Source: CAYJBP01 sp964368605 (GTDB taxonomy: Bacteria > Bacillota > Dehalobacteriia > UBA4068). Taken from it: 12,195 nucleotides of DNA. The notes beneath the pieces are model-generated. The model saw nothing but the letters and a program-made list of their open reading frames with translations, searched no databases and was not told where the DNA came from. Position numbers and translations under genes: made by a program. The stretch covers positions 1-12,195 of the forward strand of contig CAYJBP010000076.1 in NCBI GenBank assembly GCA_964368605.1, given 5' to 3'. Numbering within the stretch: the first letter of the stretch is position 1; each line of letters starts with the position of its first letter. Below are positions 1 through 7,688 of this stretch, in pieces.

Positions 1-1926
1 AATCTCTAAAGCATCAGCTACATCGCCATCTAAATCATAAGTAACTTCTTCGCCTTCAGCATTGATTACGGTAATATCGTTAAATTCAGCAGTACCACCT
101 AATAAGTTGGTATAGCCCATATCTTCAACAACACCATAAAGCTCAACACCGGCTTCGGAGGTTGTTACAACAGCTACATTGTAGAAATAGTAAGCAGGAA
201 CATAAGTGATTTCGCCAAAGGATTCGCTATCAACGGTATCAGCTTTGATATTGAAATCGGCATAAGCTTCGCCGCCATCATCACTGTATAAAATATTGCT
301 ATCAGTAGCAGCAGGTTCATAACCGGGGTATTCAACGCCATCAATGGTTAAAGTACCATCATTTAAGCTTTGCTCGGTTAATTCACCTTCCATGGGGCTA
401 TAAGCTAAGTATACATGAGCGCCATTGTCGCCGGCATAGTATACTACATCGCCTTCTTCAATATCTTCGGCATCAACCATTACATTGTCAAGGTAGAAGA
501 TATTGTCATTGTCTTCGGTATTAACTTCTTCGGCTAAAGCACCGGTTTCGGCAATATAGTCGAATTCATCAACATCGATAGCTTCGAAGATACCATAATC
601 TTCATCATCATAAATTTCGTAGTTCTTAACAGCATAAATGTCGCCATCAGCATCTAAGTAAACTTTACCGGCAAAGGTATCGTCGTCAGTAGAAGCATCT
701 AAGTCGATAGAAACATCGACATGGCTATTAGTTACATCAAAGATATCTAAATTAGTAGCATTTGCATTATTGCTAGCAGCAACAATGTAAGTTAAAGCAG
801 AATCATCAGTTACGATATCAGAGATGCGAACATCGCTGCCATCTACATTGATGCGGTTGCCGTTTTCATAAATTTCATCGGCTAATTCATAGCTGGATAA
901 AACTTCGATAAAGGCAATTTCATCGCCTAAAACAACAACTTCGGCATGCATACCTGCTAAATCGGCAAAACCATAACCGTTTTCGCTGGCAATATAGTAG
1001 TAATCATCCATTTCGGTATCGCCTAACATATCTAAAGTAAGCGTATTATTAGCAGCCACACCGGCATCATAATAATAACCATCTACCGAAAGCTGCATAT
1101 CTTCATAATCATCAACATTCCAAGCAGCGATTTCATCCATCATGTCAGGAGCAAAAGCAAAGATAACATCATAGCTTTCGCCACCAAAGGCTAAGTCTAA
1201 GATATTACGCTTCTCTTGTTGATCTTCTTCATTGGAGATATAAGATTGCTCGGCATAACCATCTTTGTCGGCATCGCCTTGGCCTACTAAAGTACCGTAA
1301 GCATAGTCGTTGTCGCCAATGTAAACTACCATGTTAAGATCTAAAACTGCTTCAGCAATGATAGCAGCTTCGGCACGGGTAGCAACATCGCTAGCATTAC
1401 CATCAACATCGTCTAAAATGCCAACGGCACGAGCTTTGTTGAAGTAATTGGCAGGCCAATCACCGGGGAGGTTATCATCATAACCAACAACACGTAAAGC
1501 AACGGTTACTAATTCGCCAATGGTGATATTAGCTTGAGGCGAAAAAGTGGTGGGGCTGGTGCCTTGGAAATACTGGGCAGCAACGGCAGCATTAACATAG
1601 CCATTGAACCAGTTAGCAGCAGTTACGTCTGCGAATTTGCCTTGGCTGGTATCGCTCTCGGCTCTTTCATCAGCAATATCTGCTAAGAAGCAAACAATTT
1701 TGGTAAACTCGGCACGAGTTAAGGTATCATTAGGACGGTATGCACCACCTAAACCATCATCGCCACCTAATACACCCAAGATAGCCAATTTCTGAATAGC
1801 AGCAACGGCTTCAAAGGGTTGATCGCCTAAATCGCTAAAGGTAGCAATCGGCTCATCAGCTAAAGCGGTTGTGGCAAGGCCAAAAACCATAGCTAAAGCT
1901 AACATTACAACAAGAAACTTTTTCAT
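1..1926 (-). CDS. S-layer homology (SLH) domain surface protein, C-terminus beyond the window
   Basis: Partial gene: 642 codons are open from the ATG at 1924-1926 to the left edge, with no in-frame stop when checked line by line. A strong AAGGAGG site precedes the ATG. Residues 1-23 are a classical signal peptide (MKK, hydrophobic core, ALA before DE). SLH-like units follow at about 28-84 (FSDL, LTRAEF) and 98-150 (FADV, NWF, FSP, GEL), with a weaker third at 155-195 (TRAEAA). SLH domains anchor proteins to pyruvylated secondary cell-wall polymer. Residues 203-642 match no domain I recognise and are extremely acidic: by hand count about 107 Asp/Glu against 8 Lys/Arg. Codons favour GCT, GTT and GAA more than the neighbouring hydrolase and binding-protein genes, as expected of a very highly expressed gene. 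It is probably a major S-layer or cell-surface protein; the role of the acidic body is unknown. Confidence 0.9.
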   Translation of the reverse strand, partial: MKKFLVVMLALAMVFGLATTALADEPIATFSDLGDQPFEAVAAIQKLAILGVLGGDDGLGGAYRPNDTLTRAEFTKIVCFLADIADERAESDTSQGKFADVTAANWFNGYVNAAVAAQYFQGTSPTTFSPQANITIGELVTVALRVVGYDDNLPGDWPANYFNKARAVGILDDVDGNASDVATRAEAAIIAEAVLDLNMVVYIGDNDYAYGTLVGQGDADKDGYAEQSYISNEEDQQEKRNILDLAFGGESYDVIFAFAPDMMDEIAAWNVDDYEDMQLSVDGYYYDAGVAANNTLTLDMLGDTEMDDYYYIASENGYGFADLAGMHAEVVVLGDEIAFIEVLSSYELADEIYENGNRINVDGSDVRISDIVTDDSALTYIVAASNNANATNLDIFDVTNSHVDVSIDLDASTDDDTFAGKVYLDADGDIYAVKNYEIYDDEDYGIFEAIDVDEFDYIAETGALAEEVNTEDNDNIFYLDNVMVDAEDIEEGDVVYYAGDNGAHVYLAYSPMEGELTEQSLNDGTLTIDGVEYPGYEPAATDSNILYSDDGGEAYADFNIKADTVDSESFGEITYVPAYYFYNVAVVTTSEAGVELYGVVEDMGYTNLLGGTAEFNDITVINAEGEEVTYDLDGDVADALEI

Positions 1927-2244
1927 TCTTTCATCCTCCTTATTTGTTTTGCGGTGTATGCTATGCTAGCCCATAGATTAACACCAAAATTTGTAGAACA
2001 GCTTGGCCAAAACCTAAGGCAAGGACTTGCCTTTTTACCTTTGCAACCACCACCATTAGCAAGGACCCCTAAACTAATGCCGCCGGCCTTAAAGGCAATT
2101 CGAGAACCGGCCAATAACCTGCCGCATTTACGGCCTGTTAAGCTCTCTTGATATATATACACAATTGGCAGAACTTATCTTGCGCTTTTTTAAAAAAAAA
2201 TTTATTTTTTTTAATTGTTTTTTTTTACTTCTATTATAATACAA
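1927..2244 (-). promoter_or_regulatory. Long structured leader / promoter region of the SLH gene
   Basis: This 318-base gap holds no convincing gene. Reading with the SLH gene there is first a run of A's and T's (about 2175-2225) able to fold as an A/T hairpin, then a GC-richer segment with several inverted repeats: 2121-2134 (GCCG/CGGC), 2086-2096 (GCCTT/AAGGC), 2054-2079 (CATTAG/CTAATG) and a perfect 8-bp-arm hairpin at 2016-2033. The AAGGAGG site lies just before the ATG. This looks like a long mRNA leader, as is common for S-layer genes, where it may stabilise the message. I compared it by eye with SAM, THF, c-di-GMP and other common riboswitch cores and found no match. Confidence 0.5.
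2016..2033 (-). other. Perfect inverted repeat in the SLH leader
   Basis: AAGGCAAG and CTTGCCTT are exact reverse complements separated by two bases. The hairpin sits about 90 bases before the SLH start codon. There is no T-run after it on the minus strand, so it is a better candidate for an mRNA-stability or regulatory structure than for a terminator. Confidence 0.55.
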
Positions 2245-2265
2245 TTATTCTACATAGTTAGCCAA
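2236..2265 (-). promoter_or_regulatory. Possible sigma-A promoter for the SLH gene
   Basis: On the minus strand TTGGCT (2260-2265) is followed by an 18-base spacer and TATTAT (2236-2241), overlapping the last codons of the hydrolase gene. It would give a leader of about 300 bases. An alternative start region lies near the TATATATAT tract at 2151-2160. Both are inferences from sequence alone. Confidence 0.35.
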
Positions 2266-3294
2266 AAAACTAAATACAGTATCATAATATAAATCCGGGT
2301 TAAGATAGCGGCCGGATATATGCTCGGCATCCTCCATCACCAATATCTGCTTTTGCCCTTGATAGGCCGCATATAAAATATCCAGCATATATGGCGGAAT
2401 TAATTTATCACCGCTGCCATGGCTAAATAATATAGGCAAACTATGCTGCGTACCTGCCTGCAAGGCCGCAAGCGGCGAGCCTTGGCTTATATCCACACCC
2501 GTATGTAATTCGCCCAGCCAAAAAGCCGTGCTTAAAATCGGAAAACGCGGTATTTTGGCAATATCCCATAATTGATCGGCAAATACTTGGCCAAAATCGG
2601 TATAGGCACTATCGCTAATCGCCGCCTTTACCTGGGTTGGTAAACCATCTTTGGCCGCCGCCATCAGCACCGATGATGCACCCATCGACGAACCATGCCA
2701 AATTATCTGCGCTGCCGCATCCTGCTTGATAATATAATCCGTCCAGGCCAGGATATCCAAGCTATCGGCATAACCAAATGTTATATAATCGCCACCCGAC
2801 TGCGAATGGCCACGTAAATCCGGTGTTATTACATTATAACCTTGCTCGAAAAAATAACGCGCAATATCCAAAACCTCATAATGATTAGAGGCATAACCAT
2901 GCACCACCAAAGCCCATTTATTGCTTGCTTGCTCCTGCAATAATAGGCGGCCAAAAAGCTGCGCTTGATCAAAACTTGTAATAAAAATTTCCGCCGTTTT
3001 ACCGCTATCCAGCAATTGATTATTAAGGATTAAGGCCTCTGCCCTGTTAGCCGCCTCCGGCTCTACATAATAAGTATAATTATGGGCGGCCAGCTCCTCC
3101 TCGCTTAAATGACTATTCTTTTGGGCATAAATCTCGGTAAGCGATAAATCCTTGCGCTCTAACCATAAATTAATAAAAACCAGGCCAAGTGCGTATTGGC
3201 CGATTATCAGCACAATTAAGATGCCGATAATCAGCCTTTTTACCGTCTTAGCACTTGGCTTTTTAAATTGCTTTTTTGCTTTGATAAAAATCAT
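2245..3294 (-). CDS. Membrane-anchored alpha/beta hydrolase
   Basis: 349 residues. A basic N-terminus and one membrane segment (about 20-43) tether the enzyme, with the catalytic domain probably outside the cell. The alpha/beta-hydrolase fold is shown by V-H-G (131-133, oxyanion region), PDLRGH (158-163), the nucleophile elbow G-S-S-M-G with Ser203, the acid Asp296 in GSGD and His325 in DAEH. It resembles the Bacillus YqkD-type serine hydrolases; the substrate (an ester, peptide or lipid) cannot be read from the sequence. It begins 8 bases after the stop of the binding-protein gene, so it is probably the last gene of the focA-fchA transcript. The start is odd: AAAGG directly abuts the ATG and a TAA lies in frame two codons upstream, so initiation is probably coupled to the preceding gene. 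Confidence 0.85.
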   Translation of the reverse strand: MIFIKAKKQFKKPSAKTVKRLIIGILIVLIIGQYALGLVFINLWLERKDLSLTEIYAQKNSHLSEEELAAHNYTYYVEPEAANRAEALILNNQLLDSGKTAEIFITSFDQAQLFGRLLLQEQASNKWALVVHGYASNHYEVLDIARYFFEQGYNVITPDLRGHSQSGGDYITFGYADSLDILAWTDYIIKQDAAAQIIWHGSSMGASSVLMAAAKDGLPTQVKAAISDSAYTDFGQVFADQLWDIAKIPRFPILSTAFWLGELHTGVDISQGSPLAALQAGTQHSLPILFSHGSGDKLIPPYMLDILYAAYQGQKQILVMEDAEHISGRYLNPDLYYDTVFSFLANYVE

Positions 3295-3302
3295 CCTTTA
3301 TA

Positions 3303-4364
3303 CTAATAACCAAGTAAATTAAGAATCTCTGCCGCCTTTAGGCCGCAAGTATTTGTATACTCTTGATATACAGGTATAGCCAGCTCTTTAAATATAGCCT
3401 GCTCGGCCTCGCTTAATTGCTTGATATCTAGGCCGCTAGCTGCCGCAAAATCGGCCTCGGCGCTTGCCAAATAATCCTGATAATCCAAATTGGCCAAATC
3501 AACAGCCTGCTCGATTATAGCAATATCCGCAGCCGCAAAATCTTGGTAAATTGCCTCGTTTATTAGCAATCCATAAGCCGTATAATTTGCATTGGGCTGC
3601 ATAATTACCGTTTGCACCTCGCTTAAACTTAAAGCGCTAAAATCGGCAATATTGCTATTTAAGCCATCCAAGCTGCCTTGCTGCAAGGCTGCATAAATTT
3701 GGGCATCGCCCAAGGAAGCAGGGCTAAAACCATAGGCCTCAAAAGCCGCCATAATTAAAGGATTAGCCAAAACCCCAAGCCGCAAACCACGGCAAGCCTC
3801 GGGATTAGTTAAAGGCTGATTGGCCGTCCAGATATCCGCACCGCCCGATTGCCAGGCCAAAACATTAAGGCCATGCTCGGCAAAACAAGAGCTTAATAGC
3901 TCGATAGCCGGGTTTAACAGCAATAACTCACTAAAATCGGCAGGATTGCTTGGCATTAAATAATGTAAATTAAAAATATTAGCCTCGGGCACTAAAGCCG
4001 CCAATTGATGATGATTGGCAATGGCGATATCAATTGTACCTTGCTGCAAAAGCCCGATTTGCTCGCCGCCTAATTGCTCGGCGCTGTAAAGCTCGGCCGC
4101 AAAACGGCCATCGCTTAATAATTTAAGCTGCTCGGCCAAGGCTTGGCCATAATAGGCCATGGGGGAATCGGCCATCATAGGCTGACCTATTTTAAAAGTA
4201 TAGCTGATTGCAGCCCAAGCAGATTGGGTTTCCGCTTGCGGCAGGGCATCTGCTTGGGATACAGCTTCTTCGCCATTAGCGCAAGCCCCCAAAAGACAAA
4301 TTGCCATACCAAGCAATACAAGCAGGCCAAATAGGCCTGCTTGTTTAATATTGGCTTTATGCAT
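3303..4364 (-). CDS. TRAP-type (DctP-like) substrate-binding lipoprotein, orphan
   Basis: 353 residues from the ATG at 4364; a TTG three codons earlier is possible but neither has a clear ribosome site. The start overlaps the end of fchA by 8 bases, suggesting translational coupling. Residues 1-28 form a lipoprotein signal (hydrophobic core, L-G-A-C, Cys28). The body follows the DctP fold: FKIGQPMMADSPMAYYGQALAEQL, then LLQQGTIDIAI, then GLRLGVLANPLIMAAFEAYG and IYAALQQGSLDGLNSN, which parallels the family stretch ending in TALQQGVVDGQEN. In most TRAP binding proteins the segment reads G-[LK]-K-[IL]-R-V/T, with the Arg binding the ligand carboxylate; here that place appears to be Gly. No dctQ or dctM membrane genes lie in the window. 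The mature protein is acidic (about 38 Asp/Glu to 8 Lys/Arg). The ligand is unknown. Confidence 0.8.
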   Translation of the reverse strand: MHKANIKQAGLFGLLVLLGMAICLLGACANGEEAVSQADALPQAETQSAWAAISYTFKIGQPMMADSPMAYYGQALAEQLKLLSDGRFAAELYSAEQLGGEQIGLLQQGTIDIAIANHHQLAALVPEANIFNLHYLMPSNPADFSELLLLNPAIELLSSCFAEHGLNVLAWQSGGADIWTANQPLTNPEACRGLRLGVLANPLIMAAFEAYGFSPASLGDAQIYAALQQGSLDGLNSNIADFSALSLSEVQTVIMQPNANYTAYGLLINEAIYQDFAAADIAIIEQAVDLANLDYQDYLASAEADFAAASGLDIKQLSEAEQAIFKELAIPVYQEYTNTCGLKAAEILNLLGY

Positions 4365-4986
4365 TATGCTCAACCAGGGTAGATAAATCTAAAATTTGCT
4401 TTTCGCAAACCAAGGCTTGCTTTTCTAAGGCAATAGCCTGTTGCATGGTTTGCTCGCTGTAGGCGGCATCCTTAACCGACTTTAAATTAATCTTAACATT
4501 GTATACGGCACCCAAAACCGCAGTACGCACGCACATGGCGGCTACCAAAATATCGGTTTCGGCATTCTTGTTGCCATATTGCATCAAAAAATGAATAGGT
4601 TTAAATAAGGAGGCAGATTTTTGAGCAGTGGCCATCGGTACGGCAATTGCCTTTTTATAGCCTTCCTGAATTTTGGCGCTGCGCAGGGCTTTTTCTTCAT
4701 CGGTGGCCTTGGGCATTTTAAAGGCGGCCATTACATCTTCAAAGGAATTGCAATCATCGCTTACAGCGGCCAATAATTCTTCGCGCAAATTGCTGCAATG
4801 CTCACCCATTTGCTTTAATTCGGCCAATTGATTGGCATCTAGGCCTTCTTCGGAAATCGAAGCAATTAAGCCATATAGCGAAGCAGCAATAGATCCGGCC
4901 AAGGCTGCGGTGCTGCCACCACCAACCAAAGGTTGCTCGGCCATAATGATATGTTTGGTAAATTCTGCTAAAGTTTTGTTTTGCAT
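4357..4986 (-). CDS. fchA: Methenyltetrahydrofolate cyclohydrolase (FchA; cyclodeaminase/cyclohydrolase family)
   Basis: 209 residues, the normal size for stand-alone members of the formiminotransferase-cyclodeaminase C-terminal family. The characteristic glycine-rich start P-L-V-G-G-G-S-T-A-A-L-A (19-30) and the following helix-rich body are clear, as is the late A-E-T-D-I-L-V-A-A segment. In clostridia this family serves as FchA, interconverting 5,10-methenyl-THF and 10-formyl-THF in the cytoplasm. Formiminoglycine-type cyclodeaminases are related, so the name rests partly on context: formate--THF ligase and a formate channel lie immediately upstream. A strong AAGGAGG site (4992-4998) precedes the ATG, 49 bases after the focA stop. 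Its end overlaps the next gene. Confidence 0.85.
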   Translation of the reverse strand: MQNKTLAEFTKHIIMAEQPLVGGGSTAALAGSIAASLYGLIASISEEGLDANQLAELKQMGEHCSNLREELLAAVSDDCNSFEDVMAAFKMPKATDEEKALRSAKIQEGYKKAIAVPMATAQKSASLFKPIHFLMQYGNKNAETDILVAAMCVRTAVLGAVYNVKINLKSVKDAAYSEQTMQQAIALEKQALVCEKQILDLSTLVEHNA

Positions 4987-5035
4987 TTTGTCCTCCTTAA
5001 GATTAAAATATTTATTTTTTGGAAATTAAGTAATG

Positions 5036-5857
5036 CTACTTTTTATATCTATGGCCTGCCCACAGAATAATGCCGATGGCCATGCCACCGATAATATTGC
5101 CGATTGTTACCGGCAGCAAATTATTGATTAAAAAATTGCCCCAGGTTAAAACCGAGGTATCTAAGCCATAGGCGGCAATTTGGCTGGCATAAGCCTGGCT
5201 GCCATTAGCCAAAATAGCTACCGGAATATAGTACATATTGGCAACGCTATGCTCAAAGCCGGCGATAACGAAAAAGCAAATCGGTAAATATGCACCCATA
5301 ATTCTACCCGAAGTGCTTTTAGCCGAAAGGCTGCATAAAATAGCGGCACAAACTAAGATATTACATAAAACGCCCATTAATAAGGCACGACTAAAACCTA
5401 AAGTAACTTTGCCCACTGCCACCTTAATAGAATAAACAGCCAAGCCGCCATCGCTATAGCCTAATTGGCCGGATTCTACTATCCAATAAGCCAAAAGCAA
5501 TGAGCCGATAAAATTGCCTAAATATACAAAAAACCAATTGCGGAACATATTCCCTAAAGTGGCTTTTTTTTCGAATACGGGTAGAATAATCATCGTATTG
5601 CCTGTGAATAATTCTATGCCTAAAAGCATAACAATACCCAAACCAAAAGAAAATAAAAGGCCGGTAATGGTGCGCGCTACGCCTACATTATCAATTGAAT
5701 GGGTAGCAGTAGCCGCCACCACAGCGCCCATACCGATGATAAAACCGGATACGATAGCCAAAATAAGTAAACGCCAAGCGGGCTTTTTTGATTTTTGAGC
5801 AGCAAGCTCTACATAGTTTTCGATAATTTCCGGTGCAGAAAAAATTGAGCTGGTCAT
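5036..5857 (-). CDS. focA: Formate/nitrite transporter family channel (FocA-like)
   Basis: 273 residues. I place the start at the ATG at 5857 because GGAGG lies six bases before it; the ATG four codons upstream overlaps that ribosome site. The FNT family forms pentameric channels with six membrane segments per subunit. Both hallmarks are present: G-I-E-L-F-T-G-N-T (80-88), and G-F-E-H-S-V-A-N-M-Y-Y (200-210), whose His203 corresponds to the central pore histidine of FocA. Hydrophobic segments run through to residue 266. Between fhs and fchA, formate is much the likeliest substrate, although nitrite and hydrosulfide members share these motifs. It can in principle move formate in or out depending on gradient and pH. 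Confidence 0.9.
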   Translation of the reverse strand: MTSSIFSAPEIIENYVELAAQKSKKPAWRLLILAIVSGFIIGMGAVVAATATHSIDNVGVARTITGLLFSFGLGIVMLLGIELFTGNTMIILPVFEKKATLGNMFRNWFFVYLGNFIGSLLLAYWIVESGQLGYSDGGLAVYSIKVAVGKVTLGFSRALLMGVLCNILVCAAILCSLSAKSTSGRIMGAYLPICFFVIAGFEHSVANMYYIPVAILANGSQAYASQIAAYGLDTSVLTWGNFLINNLLPVTIGNIIGGMAIGIILWAGHRYKK

Positions 5858-5888
5858 TATATCCTCCATAATTACAATAAAAGTATCT

Positions 5889-5917
5889 TTATAACTGCCT
5901 TAAAGGCAGGGTTGCAA
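5889..5917 (-). promoter_or_regulatory. Sigma-A-type promoter of focA with a palindrome in the spacer
   Basis: On the minus strand TTGCAA (5912-5917), a 17-base spacer and TTATAA (5889-5894) form a good promoter, with a start near 5882 and a leader of about 25 bases. Positions 5895-5909 of the spacer are a 15-base palindrome, CTGCCTT-T-AAGGCAG, which is well placed to be an operator. Confidence 0.6.
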
Positions 5918-5937
5918 ATCCTATTTAATACATAATA

Positions 5938-5973
5938 CTAGCCACGCACTTAAAACCAAAAGTGCGTGGCTAG
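5938..5973 (-). terminator. Strong hairpin between fhs and focA (weak terminator, attenuator or processing site)
   Basis: CTAGCCACGCACTT (5938-5951) and its exact reverse complement (5960-5973) form a 14-bp stem with an 8-base loop, starting 38 bases after the fhs stop. No continuous T-run follows on either strand, so it is not a textbook terminator. It may partially terminate or protect the 3' end of fhs mRNA. Confidence 0.5.
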
Positions 5974-6011
5974 ATTATTACAGAGTAAAGCAGGGCTTTA
6001 GCCTAAAAGGC

Positions 6012-7688
6012 TTAGAATAAGCCGCTGATTTTACCATCATTATCAACATCGATTTTTTCGGCGCTGGGTACTTTGGGTAGGCCGGGCATTGTCATAATAT
6101 CCCCGGTTAAGGCTACAATAAAGCCGGCGCCTGCGCTTACTTTTAGATTACGCACGGTAACTTTAAAGCCACGCGGCGCACCCAAAAGGGCGGCATTATC
6201 CGAAAAACTATATTGAGTTTTGGCCATACAAATTGGCAAATTACCAAAGCCTAGGGCTTCTAATTGAGCGGCTTGTTTTTGGGCTGCCGGTAAAATTTCT
6301 ACTTCGTCGGCACGGTATAATTTTTTGGCAATGGCTTCTAATTTTTGAGCAATAGTGGTATCGGATTCATAGCAAAAACGGAAATTGCTGGGCTCTTCGC
6401 AAAGACGAACCACTTCTTCGGCCAAGGCCATGCCGCCTTTGCCGCCTTTACCCCAAACTTCGGATAAGGCTACATTTACGCCTAATTCTTTGCACTTATC
6501 GGCAATTAATTGTAATTCGGCTTCGCTATCGGTGGGGAAGCGGTTAATGGCTACCACAGCAGGTAGGCCAAATACGGTGGTGATATTTTCTACATGTTGT
6601 AATAAATTGGGTAAGCCTTTTTCTAAAGCGGCTAAGTTTTCAGTGCCTAAATCGGCTTTGGCTACGCCGCCATGATGCTTAAGGGCACGCACGGTAGCCA
6701 CAACAACCACGGCCGAGGGCTGAATACCGGCCATGCGGCATTTGATATCGAGGAATTTTTCGGCGCCAAGATCGGCACCAAAGCCGCCCTCGGTGATAGC
6801 ATAATCACCCATTTTTAGGGCTAGGCGAGTGGCCATAATCGAATTGCAGCCATGAGCAATATTAGCAAAGGGGCCGCCATGAATAAAGGCCGGGGTGCCT
6901 TCTAAAGTTTGAACCAAGTTGGGATTGATAGCATCCTTTAAAAGGGCAGTCATCGCACCTTGGGCATTAAGCTCGCCGGCGGTAATCGGCTTTTCGTCGC
7001 GAGTATAGGCCACGATAATTTTGGCCAAACGGGCTTTTAAATCTTCGATATCTTTAGATAAGCATAAAATAGCCATAACTTCCGAGGCTACGGTAATATC
7101 AAAGCCATCCTCACGAGGCACGCCATTTACTCTGCCGCCCAAACCATTGGTGATAGAGCGTAATTGACGGTCATTCATATCAACAGCACGCTTCCAGGTG
7201 ATACGACGATTATCAACACCTAAAGCATTGCCTTGGAAAATATGATTATCGAGCATAGCAGCCAATAAATTATTAGCAGCACCGATAGCATGAAAATCGC
7301 CGGTAAAATGCAAATTAATATCTTCCATCGGCACAACCTGGGCATAACCGCCGCCGGCAGCGCCACCTTTAACACCAAAAACCGGGCCTAAGGAAGGCTC
7401 GCGCAGGGCTACAATTGCCTTTTTGCCAATTTGACGCAAACCATCGGCCAAGCCTACGGTGGTTGTGGTTTTACCTTCACCGGCAGGGGTTGGGGTGATG
7501 GCGGTTACCAAAATTAATTTACCATTGGGGGCATCGGCCATATCGGCAATCAATTTATGATTGATTTTGGCTTTGTAATTACCATATTGCTCGATATATT
7601 CGGGAGCAATATTGATGGAAGCGGCAATGTCGGTAATCTTTTGCATGGTAGACTCTTGGGCGATTTCGATATCGGATTTGTAAGACAT
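6012..7688 (-). CDS. fhs: Formate--tetrahydrofolate ligase
   Basis: 558 residues from the ATG at 7688, the usual length for the clostridial enzyme. A GAAGG ribosome site precedes this ATG; an in-frame ATG six codons upstream would overlap that site. The enzyme makes 10-formyl-THF from formate, THF and ATP in the cytoplasm. Diagnostic sequence: the P-loop T-P-T-P-A-G-E-G-K-T-T-T-T (65-77), then R-E-P-S-L-G-P-V-F-G-V-K-G-G-A-A-G-G-G (96-114) and the M-E-D-I-N-L-H-F-T-G-D motif after it. The C-terminus is intact (MTMPGLPKVPSAEKIDVDNDGKISGLF). It is the first gene of the one-carbon block and has its own promoter; a hairpin separates it from focA. In acetogens it works in the Wood-Ljungdahl methyl branch, in others in purine and serine/glycine metabolism; this window does not distinguish these. 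Confidence 0.97.
   Translation of the reverse strand: MSYKSDIEIAQESTMQKITDIAASINIAPEYIEQYGNYKAKINHKLIADMADAPNGKLILVTAITPTPAGEGKTTTTVGLADGLRQIGKKAIVALREPSLGPVFGVKGGAAGGGYAQVVPMEDINLHFTGDFHAIGAANNLLAAMLDNHIFQGNALGVDNRRITWKRAVDMNDRQLRSITNGLGGRVNGVPREDGFDITVASEVMAILCLSKDIEDLKARLAKIIVAYTRDEKPITAGELNAQGAMTALLKDAINPNLVQTLEGTPAFIHGGPFANIAHGCNSIMATRLALKMGDYAITEGGFGADLGAEKFLDIKCRMAGIQPSAVVVVATVRALKHHGGVAKADLGTENLAALEKGLPNLLQHVENITTVFGLPAVVAINRFPTDSEAELQLIADKCKELGVNVALSEVWGKGGKGGMALAEEVVRLCEEPSNFRFCYESDTTIAQKLEAIAKKLYRADEVEILPAAQKQAAQLEALGFGNLPICMAKTQYSFSDNAALLGAPRGFKVTVRNLKVSAGAGFIVALTGDIMTMPGLPKVPSAEKIDVDNDGKISGLF

Noticed and set aside
1954..2151. 65-codon plus-strand frame in the SLH leader
   Set aside because: No ribosome site or promoter, and it is antisense to the structured leader; open by chance in GC-richer DNA.
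2138..2155. TATCAAGAGAG at the start of the SLH leader, resembling the opening of a SAM (S-box) riboswitch
   Set aside because: The following conserved S-box bases (GGTGGAGGGA and the GAAACCC/GCAACC parts) are absent.
1923..2162. 79-codon frame on the minus strand across the SLH leader, ending in an ATGA overlap with the SLH start
   Set aside because: It starts at a GTG with no ribosome site, has no recognisable protein character and covers the hairpins of the leader; the overlap comes from the ribosome-site region itself.
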